Shown one piece after another: positions 1 through 9,035 of a DNA stretch of 64,000 nucleotides. Origin of the DNA: Burkholderia lata (lineage in GTDB: Bacteria > Pseudomonadota > Gammaproteobacteria > Burkholderiales > Burkholderiaceae); NCBI RefSeq assembly GCF_902499335.1, contig NZ_CABVQK010000003.1, positions 124,001 through 188,000 of the forward strand, given 5' to 3'. Position 1 is the first letter of the stretch, and each line of letters opens with the position of its first letter. The translations under genes and the position numbers were made by a program. The notes under the pieces are model-generated. The model was given only the letters and a program-made list of their open reading frames with translations, was not told the DNA's origin and did not search any database.

Positions 1-441
1 CGGACCGTCGACGTGATGACGCCGTTCCTCGCGGCCGTGCTCGGGCTCGGGATCAACCAGGGCGCGTATACGTCGGAGGTCGTGCGCGCGGGGCTGCTGT
101 CGGTCGACACCGGCCAGTACGAGGCCGCGAAATCGATCGGCATGGCGCGCCTGCAGGCGCTACGCCGGATCATCCTGCCGCAGGCGATGCGCGTGATCGT
201 GCCGCCGATCGGCAACGAGCTGATCGGCATGGTCAAGCTGACGTCGCTCGCGAGCGTCGTGCAGTACGCGGAGATGCTGCACAACGCGCAGAACATCTAT
301 TACGCGAACGCCCGCGTGATCGAGCTGCTGATCGTTGCCGGCATCTGGTATCTCGCGGTCGTGACCGTGCTGTCGCTCGCGCAGGCGCGCGTCGAACGGC
401 GCTACGCACGCGGCGCGGGCCGCGCGGCAGGGCGCAAATGA
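1..441 (+). CDS. amino-acid-type ABC transporter permease, 5' end cut by window
   Basis: This is the C-terminal part of an inner-membrane permease of the HisM/GlnP type. The reading frame is open from base 1, so the gene starts upstream of the window. The EAA loop characteristic of importer permeases is visible ([22 protein letters not shown]), which docks on the ATPase, followed by hydrophobic membrane segments up to a basic C-terminus. Its stop overlaps the start of the ATPase gene by 4 bp (ATGA), and a periplasmic binding protein follows, so the three genes form one polar amino acid or opine-type importer. The substrate cannot be read from the sequence. Confidence 0.93.
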   Translation, partial: RTVDVMTPFLAAVLGLGINQGAYTSEVVRAGLLSVDTGQYEAAKSIGMARLQALRRIILPQAMRVIVPPIGNELIGMVKLTSLASVVQYAEMLHNAQNIYYANARVIELLIVAGIWYLAVVTVLSLAQARVERRYARGAGRAAGRK

Positions 442-1241
442 ACGATACGATCCTCAACCATCGGGAGAACGTCATGACGAACGCGGTCGTTCGCGCGGTC
501 GACGTGCGCAAGTCGTACGGCGATTTCCAGGCGCTGCACGGCATCACGCTCGACGTTGCGCCGGGCGAAGTGCTGTGCATCATCGGGCCGTCGGGCTCGG
601 GCAAGAGCACGTTCCTGCGCTGCATCAACCAGCTCGAGACGATCAGCGCGGGCGCGCTGTGGGTCAACGGCGAGCTGGCCGGCTACCGGCGCACCGGCGA
701 CCGGCTTCACGAACTGTCGGAGCGCCAGGTCGCGCGCCAGCGGCTCGCGACCAGCATGGTGTTCCAGCGCTTCAACCTGTTTCCGCACAAGACCGCGCTC
801 GAGAACGTGATCGAAGGCCCCGTGCAGGTGCTCAAGCGCCGCCGCGCGCAAGCCGAGGAGGAAGCGCGCGCGCTGCTCGCGCGCGTCGGGCTCGGGCACA
901 AGTGCGACGCGTTTCCGGTCGAGCTGTCGGGCGGCCAGCAGCAGCGCGTCGCGATCGCGCGGGCGCTCGCGATGCATCCGCAACTGATCCTGTTCGACGA
1001 ACCGACGTCGGCGCTCGACCCTGAACTCGTCGGCGAAGTGCTGGCCGTGATGCGCGATCTCGCGAAGAGCGGGATGACGATGATCGTCGTCACGCACGAG
1101 CTCGGGTTCGCGCGGGAGGTGGCCGACCGTGTCGTGTTCATGGACGGCGGCCGGATCGTCGAGAGCGGGCCGCCCGACCAGGTGCTGTCCGCGCCGACGC
1201 ATGCGCGCACGCGCGACTTCATCTCCGCCGTGATTGCATGA
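438..1241 (+). CDS. ABC transporter ATP-binding protein, polar amino acid type
   Basis: Cytoplasmic ATPase that powers the importer encoded on either side. All ABC motifs are intact in order: Walker [11 protein letters not shown]-loop ([10 protein letters not shown]), signature LSGGQQQR, Walker [13 protein letters not shown] and the switch His (VVTHE). The 267-residue length fits the GlnQ/HisP class. The start at 438 overlaps the permease stop by 4 bp, suggesting translational coupling. An ATG at 474 has a better-spaced GGGAG ribosome site and would give a more typical N-terminus, so the start is uncertain by 12 codons. Confidence 0.95.
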   Translation: MNDTILNHRENVMTNAVVRAVDVRKSYGDFQALHGITLDVAPGEVLCIIGPSGSGKSTFLRCINQLETISAGALWVNGELAGYRRTGDRLHELSERQVARQRLATSMVFQRFNLFPHKTALENVIEGPVQVLKRRRAQAEEEARALLARVGLGHKCDAFPVELSGGQQQRVAIARALAMHPQLILFDEPTSALDPELVGEVLAVMRDLAKSGMTMIVVTHELGFAREVADRVVFMDGGRIVESGPPDQVLSAPTHARTRDFISAVIA

Positions 1242-1324
1242 ACGGGCCGGGCCCCCGATCGATCGAGCCGTCACCGAGAGCGGCGCAGTCCCCCCATGAC
1301 TTCATTACGACAAGGCGACATCCC

Positions 1325-2158
1325 ATGAAAGCATCCGTCCTGACCCGCACGCTGGCCGCCGTGGCATTCGGCGCGCTCGCGCTCCACGCGTCGTACGCCG
1401 CCGCGCAATCCGCGAGCGCGAAACGCACGCTGAACGTCGCGATCGTGCCGAACTATCCGCCGTTCGAATACAAGGACCCGGCGACCGACAAGCTGGCGGG
1501 CTTCGACGTCGATCTCGGCGAGGCACTGGCCGCGAAGATGGGCGCGAAACTGAACTGGGTCGAAACCAGCTTCGACCAGATGATGAGCGCGGTTGCCACC
1601 CAACGCGTCGACATGATCCTGTCCGGCATGACCGACCTGCCGACCCGCCGCGATGCGGTGACCTTCGTCGACTACATCGAGACGGGCCCGCAGTTCTACA
1701 CGCTGAAGGCGCGCGCCGGCGAGTTCGCGCAGATGAACGCGCTGTGCGGCAAGCGCGTCGGGTCGAGCCGGCGCACGTCGTTTCCCGACAACACGACTGC
1801 GTGGAGCGCGGAGAACTGCGTGAAGGCCGGCAAGCCGGCGATCGTCGTGATTGGCACCGACGGCTCGGCGGATGCGCGGATGCAATTGCGCCAGAACCGC
1901 ATCGACGCGGCCGTGCAGGGCGGCGAGACGCTGCCGTACCAGAACAGTCTCGAACAGAACGCGTATGCGCCGGTCGGCAAGCCGTTCCTGTCGCAATACA
2001 CGGGTATCGGCGTCGCGAAGGGCAATACCGCGCTGAGCAGCGCGCTGACGACGGCGCTCAACCAGCTGATCGCCGACGGTTCGTACCAGAAGCTGCTCGC
2101 GAAATGGGGGCTGCAGGAGCACGCAGTGGCGAAGGCGACGATCAACGCGACGCGCTGA
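1325..2158 (+). CDS. periplasmic substrate-binding protein of ABC transporter (SBP family 3)
   Basis: A 277-residue solute-binding protein that captures the substrate in the periplasm for the adjacent permease and ATPase. The N-terminus is a clear signal peptide (basic MKASVLTRT, hydrophobic Ala-rich core, cleavage near YAAAQS). The mature protein opens with the usual family-3 pattern (LNVAIVPNYPPFEYKDP, then KLAGFDVDLGEALAAKMG) and contains the MLSGMTDLPTRRDAVTF-like hinge region. The frame is open further upstream to 1238, but only the ATG at 1325 places a signal peptide at the start. Neighbouring hydrolases suggest the ligand is processed by them, which is inference. Confidence 0.92.
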   Translation: MKASVLTRTLAAVAFGALALHASYAAAQSASAKRTLNVAIVPNYPPFEYKDPATDKLAGFDVDLGEALAAKMGAKLNWVETSFDQMMSAVATQRVDMILSGMTDLPTRRDAVTFVDYIETGPQFYTLKARAGEFAQMNALCGKRVGSSRRTSFPDNTTAWSAENCVKAGKPAIVVIGTDGSADARMQLRQNRIDAAVQGGETLPYQNSLEQNAYAPVGKPFLSQYTGIGVAKGNTALSSALTTALNQLIADGSYQKLLAKWGLQEHAVAKATINATR

Positions 2159-2165
2159 GCGCGAG

Positions 2166-3038
2166 ATGACGGACCTCGCTCCCCGCTGGCCGGACGCGAA
2201 GCGCGCATGCGTCGCGCTCGCGTTCGATCTCGACGGCCCGACCGGCGACGCGATGCTGAACGGGTCGATCTGGCACAACCCCGCGTATTTCACGCTCGGC
2301 AGCTACGGGCCGTGGCGCGCGCTCGGCCGGTTGCTCGACATGCTCGCGTCGTTCGACCTGCCCGCGACGTTCTTCGTGCCCGCGTGGATCGCGCAGACGT
2401 GGCCCGCGCAATGCGCGGCGATCGTCGAGCGCGGCCACGAAATCGGCTATCACGGCTATCGGCACGAAGCCTTCTGGACGCTCGAGCCCGAGCGGCAGCG
2501 CGAAATCATGGCGCAGTCGGCCGACGTCTTCGCGCGCACGCTCGGCGTGCGGCCGGTCGGGTTTCGCACGCCGTCCGGCGACTGGAGCGACGCGACCGTG
2601 GCCGTGCTGCGCGAGGCGGGCGTGCGCTATTCGAGTTCGATGCGCGGCGACGACCGGCCGTACCTGCTGCACGGCACGGACGGCGCGCCGCCGCTCGTCG
2701 AGATTCCGGGCCGCTGGGAGACCGACGATTACGCGTCGCTCGCGTATCACCGCAACCCCGACTATCCGGCCGGGCTCGACCGGATCGCCGGTTACGGCGC
2801 GACACTCGACAACTGGACGCGCGAATTCGACGGCGTGTACCGCGAAGGGCTGTGCCTGACGACGCTGCTGCATCCGAAGGTCTGCGGCAAGCCGGGGCGC
2901 ATCGCGCTACTGGAGGCGTGGTTCGCGCACATGCGCGCACGGGATGGCGTATGGTTCGCGCGCTGCCGCGAAGTAGCCGACTGGTGGCTCGCGCAGGCCG
3001 CGCGAGATGCACAACCGACGCAACGGAGCAACGCGTGA
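2166..3038 (+). CDS. polysaccharide deacetylase family protein (copy 1, metal site intact)
   Basis: A 290-residue NodB-fold amidohydrolase without a signal peptide, so probably cytoplasmic. The metal-binding signature is present: an acidic pair in FDLDG (Asp21, Asp23) and HGYRH (His96 and His100), followed by FRTPSGDWS and a C-terminal LLHPKVCGKPGR segment. Cytoplasmic members of this family near amino-acid importers often hydrolyse small amides or N-acyl compounds, as in PuuE-like allantoinases, rather than polysaccharides. It starts 7 bp after the binding-protein gene, and its stop overlaps the GTG start of a diverged second copy. The substrate is unknown. Confidence 0.85.
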   Translation: MTDLAPRWPDAKRACVALAFDLDGPTGDAMLNGSIWHNPAYFTLGSYGPWRALGRLLDMLASFDLPATFFVPAWIAQTWPAQCAAIVERGHEIGYHGYRHEAFWTLEPERQREIMAQSADVFARTLGVRPVGFRTPSGDWSDATVAVLREAGVRYSSSMRGDDRPYLLHGTDGAPPLVEIPGRWETDDYASLAYHRNPDYPAGLDRIAGYGATLDNWTREFDGVYREGLCLTTLLHPKVCGKPGRIALLEAWFAHMRARDGVWFARCREVADWWLAQAARDAQPTQRSNA

Positions 3039-3943
3039 CGATATTTCCTGCATGGCCGGGCAGCGCGCGCTGCGCGGTCGCGATCACGGTCGACTTCAAC
3101 GACATTCATGGCATCCAGACCCGCGAGCCGCGCATCGTCGGCCGCGAGAAATCGCTGTCGGTGTGGCGCTACGGCGCGACCCGAGGCGTCGACCGGTTGC
3201 TCGCGGCATTCGACGCGTTCGGCGTACCGGCGAGCTGGTTCGTGCCCGGCGTCGTCGCCGAAACCCACGGGGCCGCGGTGCGCGAGATCGCGGCGGCCGG
3301 CCACGAGCTCGGCGTGAGCGGTTATCGCTGCGAGGATTTTGATGTGCTGCCGCTCGCCGCGCAGATCGGTGCGTGCCGCGCCGGGCGTGCCGCACTGGCG
3401 GACGCGACCGGCCGCGACGTGGAAGGGTTTCGCTCGTTCACCGGCAACTGGGCCGACGGTTTCGTGGATTTTCTCGTCGCGGAAGGCTTCACGTGGTCGT
3501 CGTCGTGGCGCGGCGACGATCGGCCGTACGTGCATCCGCGCGGCGACGGCGGCACGGAAGGTGCGCGGCTCGTCGAACTGCCGCTCCACGACGAACTCGA
3601 CGACGAGCCGTACTTCGCGTTCAACCTGTCGCCGCCCGTGCCTGCCGGCCAGCCTCGTATCGCGGCCTATCGCGACGTGCTCGACAACTGGCTGCGCGAC
3701 GTCGACGGGTTCCGGCGCTTCGGGCTGTGCTGCGTGCTGCGCCTGCATCCCGAGATTATCGGCACGCCGGCGCGCATCGATCTGCTGCGGGCGTTGCTGG
3801 CTCACCTGCGCGACGCGGGCGACGTGTGGTTTGCCACCGGGTGCGAGATCGCGCGCTGGTGGCGCACCCAGGCGCCCGTCAATGAACCGGGCCATCCGGT
3901 CGACGTGTTCGCGCACTGCGTGGCAGAGGAGTCGGCGAGATGA
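3035..3943 (+). CDS. polysaccharide deacetylase-like protein (copy 2, metal ligands lost)
   Basis: A 302-residue paralogue of the preceding gene. The start is a GTG at 3035 overlapping the upstream TGA, preceded by GGAG; the frame is open upstream only as a shadow. The overall fold markers are shared (VDFNDIHG, GFRSFTGNWAD, RLHPEIIGTPAR and the DNW motif). The metal site is degraded: the positions of Asp21/Asp23/His96/His100 in copy 1 are Asp20/Asn22/Ser95/Cys99 here. It is therefore probably catalytically weak or inactive and may act as a partner subunit of copy 1. Tight overlaps on both sides place it in the ABC transporter operon. Confidence 0.82.
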   Translation: MTIFPAWPGSARCAVAITVDFNDIHGIQTREPRIVGREKSLSVWRYGATRGVDRLLAAFDAFGVPASWFVPGVVAETHGAAVREIAAAGHELGVSGYRCEDFDVLPLAAQIGACRAGRAALADATGRDVEGFRSFTGNWADGFVDFLVAEGFTWSSSWRGDDRPYVHPRGDGGTEGARLVELPLHDELDDEPYFAFNLSPPVPAGQPRIAAYRDVLDNWLRDVDGFRRFGLCCVLRLHPEIIGTPARIDLLRALLAHLRDAGDVWFATGCEIARWWRTQAPVNEPGHPVDVFAHCVAEESAR

Positions 3944-5325
3944 CGACGGATGCACAAACACGCGCGACGCGGCTCGCGGCGTTCGTCGCGCAGACGGCCG
4001 CCGACGCGTTGCCGGAGGAGGTCGTCGCGAAGGCCAGGCGTCACGTGCTCGACACATTCGGTGCCGCGCTGGCCGGCACGTCGGCCGTCGAGACGCGCAG
4101 CGCCCGCGCGCTGACCGGCGACACCGCGCACGGCGGCGCATCGCTCTGGGGCACGCGCCGGACCGCCGGCGCGCGCGACGCGGCGTTCGTCAACGGCATT
4201 GCCGCGCATGCGCTCGAACTTGACGATTCCGGCGGCTGCGATCATTCCGGCGCGGTCGTTCTGCCTGCCGTGCTCGCCGCGTTGTCGTGTGCCGGCCGTC
4301 CCGTGACGGGCCGGGAATGCGTGGCGGCGATCGTGCTCGGCTACGACGTCGGCCGGCGCGTACTCGAAGCAGCCGGCGGCTACTCGGTTCACAACGGCGC
4401 GGGCTGGCACTCGACGCTCAGTTGCGGCGTGTTCGGCGCGGCGGCCGCCAGCGCGCGCGTGCTCGGGCTCGACGCCGCACGCACGCGCGATGCGCTCGGT
4501 CATGCGGCGAGCTTTTCCGGCGGGCTGTGGAGCTTCATTCACGACGGATCGCAGACGAAGCGGTTGCACGCCGGGCGCGCGGCGGAAGGCGGCGTGCTTG
4601 CGGCGCTGCTCGCGCGCGAAGGCGTAAGCGGTCCCGCCCGCGTGTTCGACGACGTATGGGGCGGCTTCCTCAACACGTTCGCCGCGCAGTCCCGTGTGCC
4701 CGACGCGTTGACCGACGGCCTGGGTGAGCACTGGAAGCTGATGCGCTGCTCGATCAAGCCGCATGCATCGTGCCGCAGTGCGCATGCGGCCGTCGACGCG
4801 GCGCTGCAGCTTGCGGACGGACGCACGTTCGACGCGGGCGAGATCGAGCGGGTGGTCGTGCGGGCGAGCGCGTTCGTGGCACGGATGTGCGGCGGCCGCG
4901 ACCTGTCGACGCTGTCATCCGCGCAAATGAGCCTGCCGTATGCGGTGGCGGCGGCACTCGCGTTCGGCGACACGGGGCTCGGCGTCTATCGCGACGACCG
5001 GCGCACCGATCCGCGCGTCACCGCGCTGCTCGCGCGCATCGAGGTCGACGTCGATCCCGCACTCGGCGATCTCGACGAGCCGACGGTCACCCTGTATCGC
5101 GCGGACGGAATGCGGGAATCACGGCACGTGCCGATCGCGCTCGGCGATCCGCGCAACCCGCTCTCCGACGCCGCGCTGCTGGCAAAATTTCGTGAGCTGG
5201 CGGGCATGGCGCTCGGCCCTGCGCAGGTCGAAGCCCTGGGCGACGTATGCCTGTCGCTGGACCGGCAGGCGGACGCGCGCGTGCTGAACCAGCGGCTCGC
5301 AGGCGATCCGGACAGCCGCGATTGA
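3940..5325 (+). CDS. MmgE/PrpD family protein
   Basis: A 461-residue member of the MmgE/PrpD fold, which includes 2-methylcitrate dehydratase and iminodisuccinate epimerase, so a dehydration or epimerisation of a carboxylic acid is likely. Family landmarks are visible: AGTSAVETRSARAL near residue 45, FVNGIAAHALELDDSGG near 85, GYDVGRRVLEAAG, GWHSTLSCGVFGAAAA, and the KPHASCRSAHAAVDAAL region. It begins with an ATG overlapping the previous stop by 4 bp and ends the operon. PrpD sensu stricto is improbable because no methylcitrate genes are nearby; the ABC-hydrolase context points to amino-acid-derived substrates. Confidence 0.85.
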   Translation: MTTDAQTRATRLAAFVAQTAADALPEEVVAKARRHVLDTFGAALAGTSAVETRSARALTGDTAHGGASLWGTRRTAGARDAAFVNGIAAHALELDDSGGCDHSGAVVLPAVLAALSCAGRPVTGRECVAAIVLGYDVGRRVLEAAGGYSVHNGAGWHSTLSCGVFGAAAASARVLGLDAARTRDALGHAASFSGGLWSFIHDGSQTKRLHAGRAAEGGVLAALLAREGVSGPARVFDDVWGGFLNTFAAQSRVPDALTDGLGEHWKLMRCSIKPHASCRSAHAAVDAALQLADGRTFDAGEIERVVVRASAFVARMCGGRDLSTLSSAQMSLPYAVAAALAFGDTGLGVYRDDRRTDPRVTALLARIEVDVDPALGDLDEPTVTLYRADGMRESRHVPIALGDPRNPLSDAALLAKFRELAGMALGPAQVEALGDVCLSLDRQADARVLNQRLAGDPDSRD

Positions 5326-5434
5326 ATGTCCGATGGGGTTCGTGCGGCCGCTGCGGCTGCAACATGTTCGCGAGAAGCTGCCGGCCGACGATACGGCGGC
5401 GCTCAGGATGCGCCGCGTGCGCGGGTGACCGGGC

Positions 5435-6391
5435 TTATGGCAGCGGCGCACCCCAGACCGCCGTCACGTCGTCGCCGAGCCGCCATTCACTGAACGGGCG
5501 GCGCGGCGCGATGATCGCCGGCAAGCGGCTATCGTGAAAGCGCGCGTAGTACGGCTCGACCCAGCTCAGTTCATCGCGGAACGTCCACGGGAACAGTTCC
5601 TGCCTGACCGGCGTGATGGCCGTGAAGCTCGCGGGGTTCTCCACCGCGTTGATGACGAGATTCGCGAGGCGGCCGATCGCGCCGTCGTTTTCCCGGTAGA
5701 GATCGATATGGCGCCGCTGCACGAGTTCCGCCGCGAACACGAGCGGGAGCAGCGCGAACGTGTGATAGTGCAGCGCGCGGTTGCCGCGTTTGACTTCGCG
5801 CGCGAGCGACCCGTCGGGCCCGATGTCGCGGATGCCTTCGCGTACCCGCAGCAGCCCCGAGTCGACGAGGCTCGTGTTGCCGGTCACGGTGCCGATGGCG
5901 ATCAGGTCGAGTCCGGCCCAGTACACGAGGTTGTTGTGCAGATGGTTGATCGCCTCCGCATCGCGGGTGGCGATCGCGATGCGTTCGAGCCATGGATCGA
6001 TCGCGTCGAACCGCGCGCGGTTGGCTTCGCGCACGTCGCGCGGCATGCGCAGGATCACCATCGCGAAGTCGGTGCCGGCCCAAGAACGCTCGTAGTAGCC
6101 CTGGTATCCGGAGATCCGGCCCATCAGCGCGTCGGCCCTTGCCCAGCTTTCCAGCAGGCTCGCCGCACACGACCAGTCCCCGTGGTCCGCCGACGCATTG
6201 AGCCGTGAAATGAAATCGCGCATCGGCTTCACGGCGCGCGCATAGCCCGCGGCGTCGTCATAGTAGCCGGGCGGATCGATCGTCGTGACGGCCGCCGGGA
6301 TGTCGCAGGCGCGGGCCGGCGGCACGACGGCGAAGAGCGCGCTCACGACGAGCCACGCGGCGAACAGCGGTCGAGTCGACATGCGGCGCAT
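5435..6391 (-). CDS. alginate-lyase-family secreted protein
   Basis: A 318-residue exported protein. The ATG at 6391 is chosen because GAGGA lies 4 bp upstream and the following residues form a signal peptide (MRRMSTRPLFAAWLVV, cleavage near ARACDIPA). The mature part shows the alginate lyase (PL5-like) pattern: HNNLVYWAGLD for the usual NNH-Y-W motif and a YHTFALLPLVFAAEL helix. The typical motif has NNH where this protein has NNL, so lyase activity is not certain. It stands alone, convergent with the PrpD operon and divergent from the siderophore receptor. A polysaccharide-degrading or remodelling role in the periplasm is inferred. Confidence 0.75.
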   Translation of the reverse strand: MRRMSTRPLFAAWLVVSALFAVVPPARACDIPAAVTTIDPPGYYDDAAGYARAVKPMRDFISRLNASADHGDWSCAASLLESWARADALMGRISGYQGYYERSWAGTDFAMVILRMPRDVREANRARFDAIDPWLERIAIATRDAEAINHLHNNLVYWAGLDLIAIGTVTGNTSLVDSGLLRVREGIRDIGPDGSLAREVKRGNRALHYHTFALLPLVFAAELVQRRHIDLYRENDGAIGRLANLVINAVENPASFTAITPVRQELFPWTFRDELSWVEPYYARFHDSRLPAIIAPRRPFSEWRLGDDVTAVWGAPLP

Positions 6392-6820
6392 ACGGTCCTC
6401 GGTGGTGACGGTAGTGTGGCAAAGCCCCCTGGAGCGGGCAACATCGCGACGCTGGACGTGCGCGGCCGGCAAAGCACGACGAATCCCGGCGATATGCGCA
6501 GAGTCGAGCAGCCTCGTGGCCGCTCATGGGGCGCACGCAGTCTAGCGCCCCCGTCTTTCATCCGCCTTGCCCGGCAGCAGCCGTATGGATCGATCCCGAG
6601 CCGGCCCCCGCCTTCCACGCGGCGAACACCGACGCACTTTTTTAAAGACCTCGCCACGTTCGCCCGGTATCATCGCTGCGCTCGCGAACGACGCCATTGG
6701 CGGAGCATGCCGACTCGCGCGCAACCAGCATCGCAAGCATGACAACACAGGGCGGACGCCGACGGCGCGTCGCGCCGCGATCAGGCCGAATCGGCCACCA
6801 GCACGACGGAGCATGGAACG
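6392..6820. other. divergent intergenic region, lyase / siderophore receptor
   Basis: About 430 bp between two divergently transcribed genes. I see no credible reading frame. A short T-run/A-run (6640-6646) and a TATCAT at 6668-6673 are possible promoter elements for the receptor gene, but no convincing Fur-box-like repeat could be picked out by eye. Confidence 0.4.
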
Positions 6821-9013
6821 ATGGTAACGGGGACGGGTGCGGCGCGACGCGCGAGGGCGATCGCTGCCGGGGGCGCGTTGTACGTGGCGGCAACGGGCGG
6901 CGCACACGCGCAGGCGTCGGGTGCGGCAGCCACGCCGCCGGCCGGCGCGGCGGCGGCCGTGCTGCCGGCAATCGACGTGACAGGGAAGGCCGACGGCGCG
7001 TCGAGCGGGCTCGTCGGGCTGCGTTCCACGGCCGGCACGAAGACCGACACGCCGGTGGCCGAGATTCCGCAAACGATCAATCTCGTGACCGCGCAGCAGA
7101 TCGAGATGACGGGCGCGACCGATCTGAACCAGGCACTGCGCTACGTGCCGGGATTCGCGACGTTCGGCGCCGACAGCCGCACCGACTGGTATGCGGCGCT
7201 GCGCGGCTTCACGCCGACGCTGTACGTCGACGGCGTGGCAGCGCCGAATACGGCCGTAATCGCGAACTGGCGCGTCGACCCGTACACGATCGACTCGATC
7301 GCCGTGCTGCGCGGGCCGACGTCGGTGCTGTACGGCGCGGGGGAGCCCGGCGCGATCGTCGACGCGCACACGAAGCTCGCCGACGGCGAACGCGTCCGCG
7401 AAGCCGGCGTGCAGCTCGGCAATGACGCGCGCAAGCAGTTCATGGTCGATGTCGGCGACGCGCTCGATCCGGACGGCCGATATGCGTACCGCTTCGTCGG
7501 CGTGGCGCGGGACGGCAACGCGGTAACCGGCCCGAACGGCGACCGGCGTGTCGCGCTGGCGCCGTCGTTCCGATGGCGGCCGAACGCCGACACGTCGCTG
7601 ACGGTCTCGGCGACATTCCTGCAGGACAGCGGCGATATCTCGTCGAACTTCCTGCCCGCGTCGGGCACGGTGTTGCCGAACCCGAACGGCCGCCTGTCGC
7701 AGGACATCTACATGGGCGCCCCCGGGTTCAACGACTACCGGAAGAAGCAATGGTCGGTCGGCTACACGCTGGAGCACCGCGTGAATGCAATCTGGTCGCT
7801 GCACCAGGACGTGCGCTGGTCGCACCTGTCGCTCGACGACGCGACGGTGTTCGGCATCGGCCTGGTGCCCCGCAGCACCACCAACATGATGCGGTATGCG
7901 GGGCTGTTCCAGCTCAACTACAGCCGGCTCGATATCGACAACCACGCGCAGGCGCGCTTCGGCACGGGGCCGCTCGAACACACGCTGCTGCTCGGCGCGC
8001 AATATGACCGGCAGACGACGACCAACAGCGTGTGGCTTGCGATCGCGCCGTCGCTCAACCTGTATCACCCCGTCTACCGGCCCGTCACGGCCGCGATTTT
8101 CTCCGGCCCGACGTCGCTTGGTCACGTCGACCAGTACACGGCGATGAACGGGTTCGGCGTGTACGCGCAGGACCAGATCCGCTGGAAGCGCTGGACGCTG
8201 ACGCTCGGCGGCCGCGAGGATTTCGTCAATGCGAGATTCGACGACCGGACGGCCGGCACGCAGGTGCAGCAGGACGTCAGTGCGTTCTCCGGCCGCGTCG
8301 GGCTCACCTATCAGGGGGACGCCGGGCTGTCGCCGTACGTGAGCTATTCGACGTCGTTCGATCCCGTCATCGGCGTGAGGGTGTACGGCGGCGGCTTGCC
8401 TAAACCGACGCGCGGCAAGCAGACGGAAGCCGGGTTGCGCTGGCAGCCGCCCGGCAGGAACCTGATGCTGACCGCGGCCGTCTACCAGATCGACCAGACC
8501 AACGTCGCGACGCCGACGCCGGTGAATCTCGACCCGACGGGCACGACGTCCGTGCAGACCGGCAAGGTGCGCTCGCGCGGGATCGAGCTGAGCGCGGTCG
8601 GCAAGGTCAGCCGCGAGTTGTCGGTCGTCGCGTCGTATGTCTATCAGGACGTCAAGAACGTGCAGGCGAACGACGCGTCGCTGAACCACTGGCCGGTGGC
8701 CGTGCCGCTGCCGCGGCAGATGGCGTCGATGTGGGCCGACTGGACCTGGCGCACGGGTGCGCTGTCGGGCCTCGGGATCGGCGGCGGCGTGCGCTACCAG
8801 AGTGCGTCGGCCGGCGCGCCGGACAACTCGCTGACGGTACCGAGCGTGACGCTGGTCGACCTGGCGCTGCACTACGAAATGCCGCACTGGCGGTTCGCGC
8901 TGAACGTCGCGAACCTGTTCGACCGGAGTTATGTCAGCGGCTGCCAGTCGTACGCCGTCTGCGTGTTCGGCAACGAGCGGACCGTGCTGGCCACCGCGAA
9001 ATACAACTGGTGA
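6821..9013 (+). CDS. TonB-dependent siderophore receptor
   Basis: A 730-residue outer-membrane receptor that imports a ferric siderophore using TonB energy. It has an Ala-rich signal sequence ending near GGAHAQ, then LPAIDVTGKADG as TonB-box region, and the plug domain (EIPQTINLVTAQQIEMTGATDLNQAL, YVPGF, then VLRGPTSVLYGAGEPG). The remainder is an aromatic-rich 22-strand barrel with the receptor signature LNVANLFDRSY, and the last residue is Trp, as usual for outer-membrane barrels. It lacks the N-terminal STN domain used by transducing receptors, so surface signalling is not expected. The start has GGAG about 9 bp upstream. The convergent response regulator gene ends 22 bp downstream. Confidence 0.93.
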   Translation: MVTGTGAARRARAIAAGGALYVAATGGAHAQASGAAATPPAGAAAAVLPAIDVTGKADGASSGLVGLRSTAGTKTDTPVAEIPQTINLVTAQQIEMTGATDLNQALRYVPGFATFGADSRTDWYAALRGFTPTLYVDGVAAPNTAVIANWRVDPYTIDSIAVLRGPTSVLYGAGEPGAIVDAHTKLADGERVREAGVQLGNDARKQFMVDVGDALDPDGRYAYRFVGVARDGNAVTGPNGDRRVALAPSFRWRPNADTSLTVSATFLQDSGDISSNFLPASGTVLPNPNGRLSQDIYMGAPGFNDYRKKQWSVGYTLEHRVNAIWSLHQDVRWSHLSLDDATVFGIGLVPRSTTNMMRYAGLFQLNYSRLDIDNHAQARFGTGPLEHTLLLGAQYDRQTTTNSVWLAIAPSLNLYHPVYRPVTAAIFSGPTSLGHVDQYTAMNGFGVYAQDQIRWKRWTLTLGGREDFVNARFDDRTAGTQVQQDVSAFSGRVGLTYQGDAGLSPYVSYSTSFDPVIGVRVYGGGLPKPTRGKQTEAGLRWQPPGRNLMLTAAVYQIDQTNVATPTPVNLDPTGTTSVQTGKVRSRGIELSAVGKVSRELSVVASYVYQDVKNVQANDASLNHWPVAVPLPRQMASMWADWTWRTGALSGLGIGGGVRYQSASAGAPDNSLTVPSVTLVDLALHYEMPHWRFALNVANLFDRSYVSGCQSYAVCVFGNERTVLATAKYNW

Positions 9014-9035
9014 TCGTGAACGCGCGAAACGCGTC

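Noticed and set aside
5396..5416. Terminator between the PrpD-type gene and the lyase gene
   Set aside because: GCGGCGC-N7-GCGCCGC is a 7-bp stem without a U-run; too weak to annotate.
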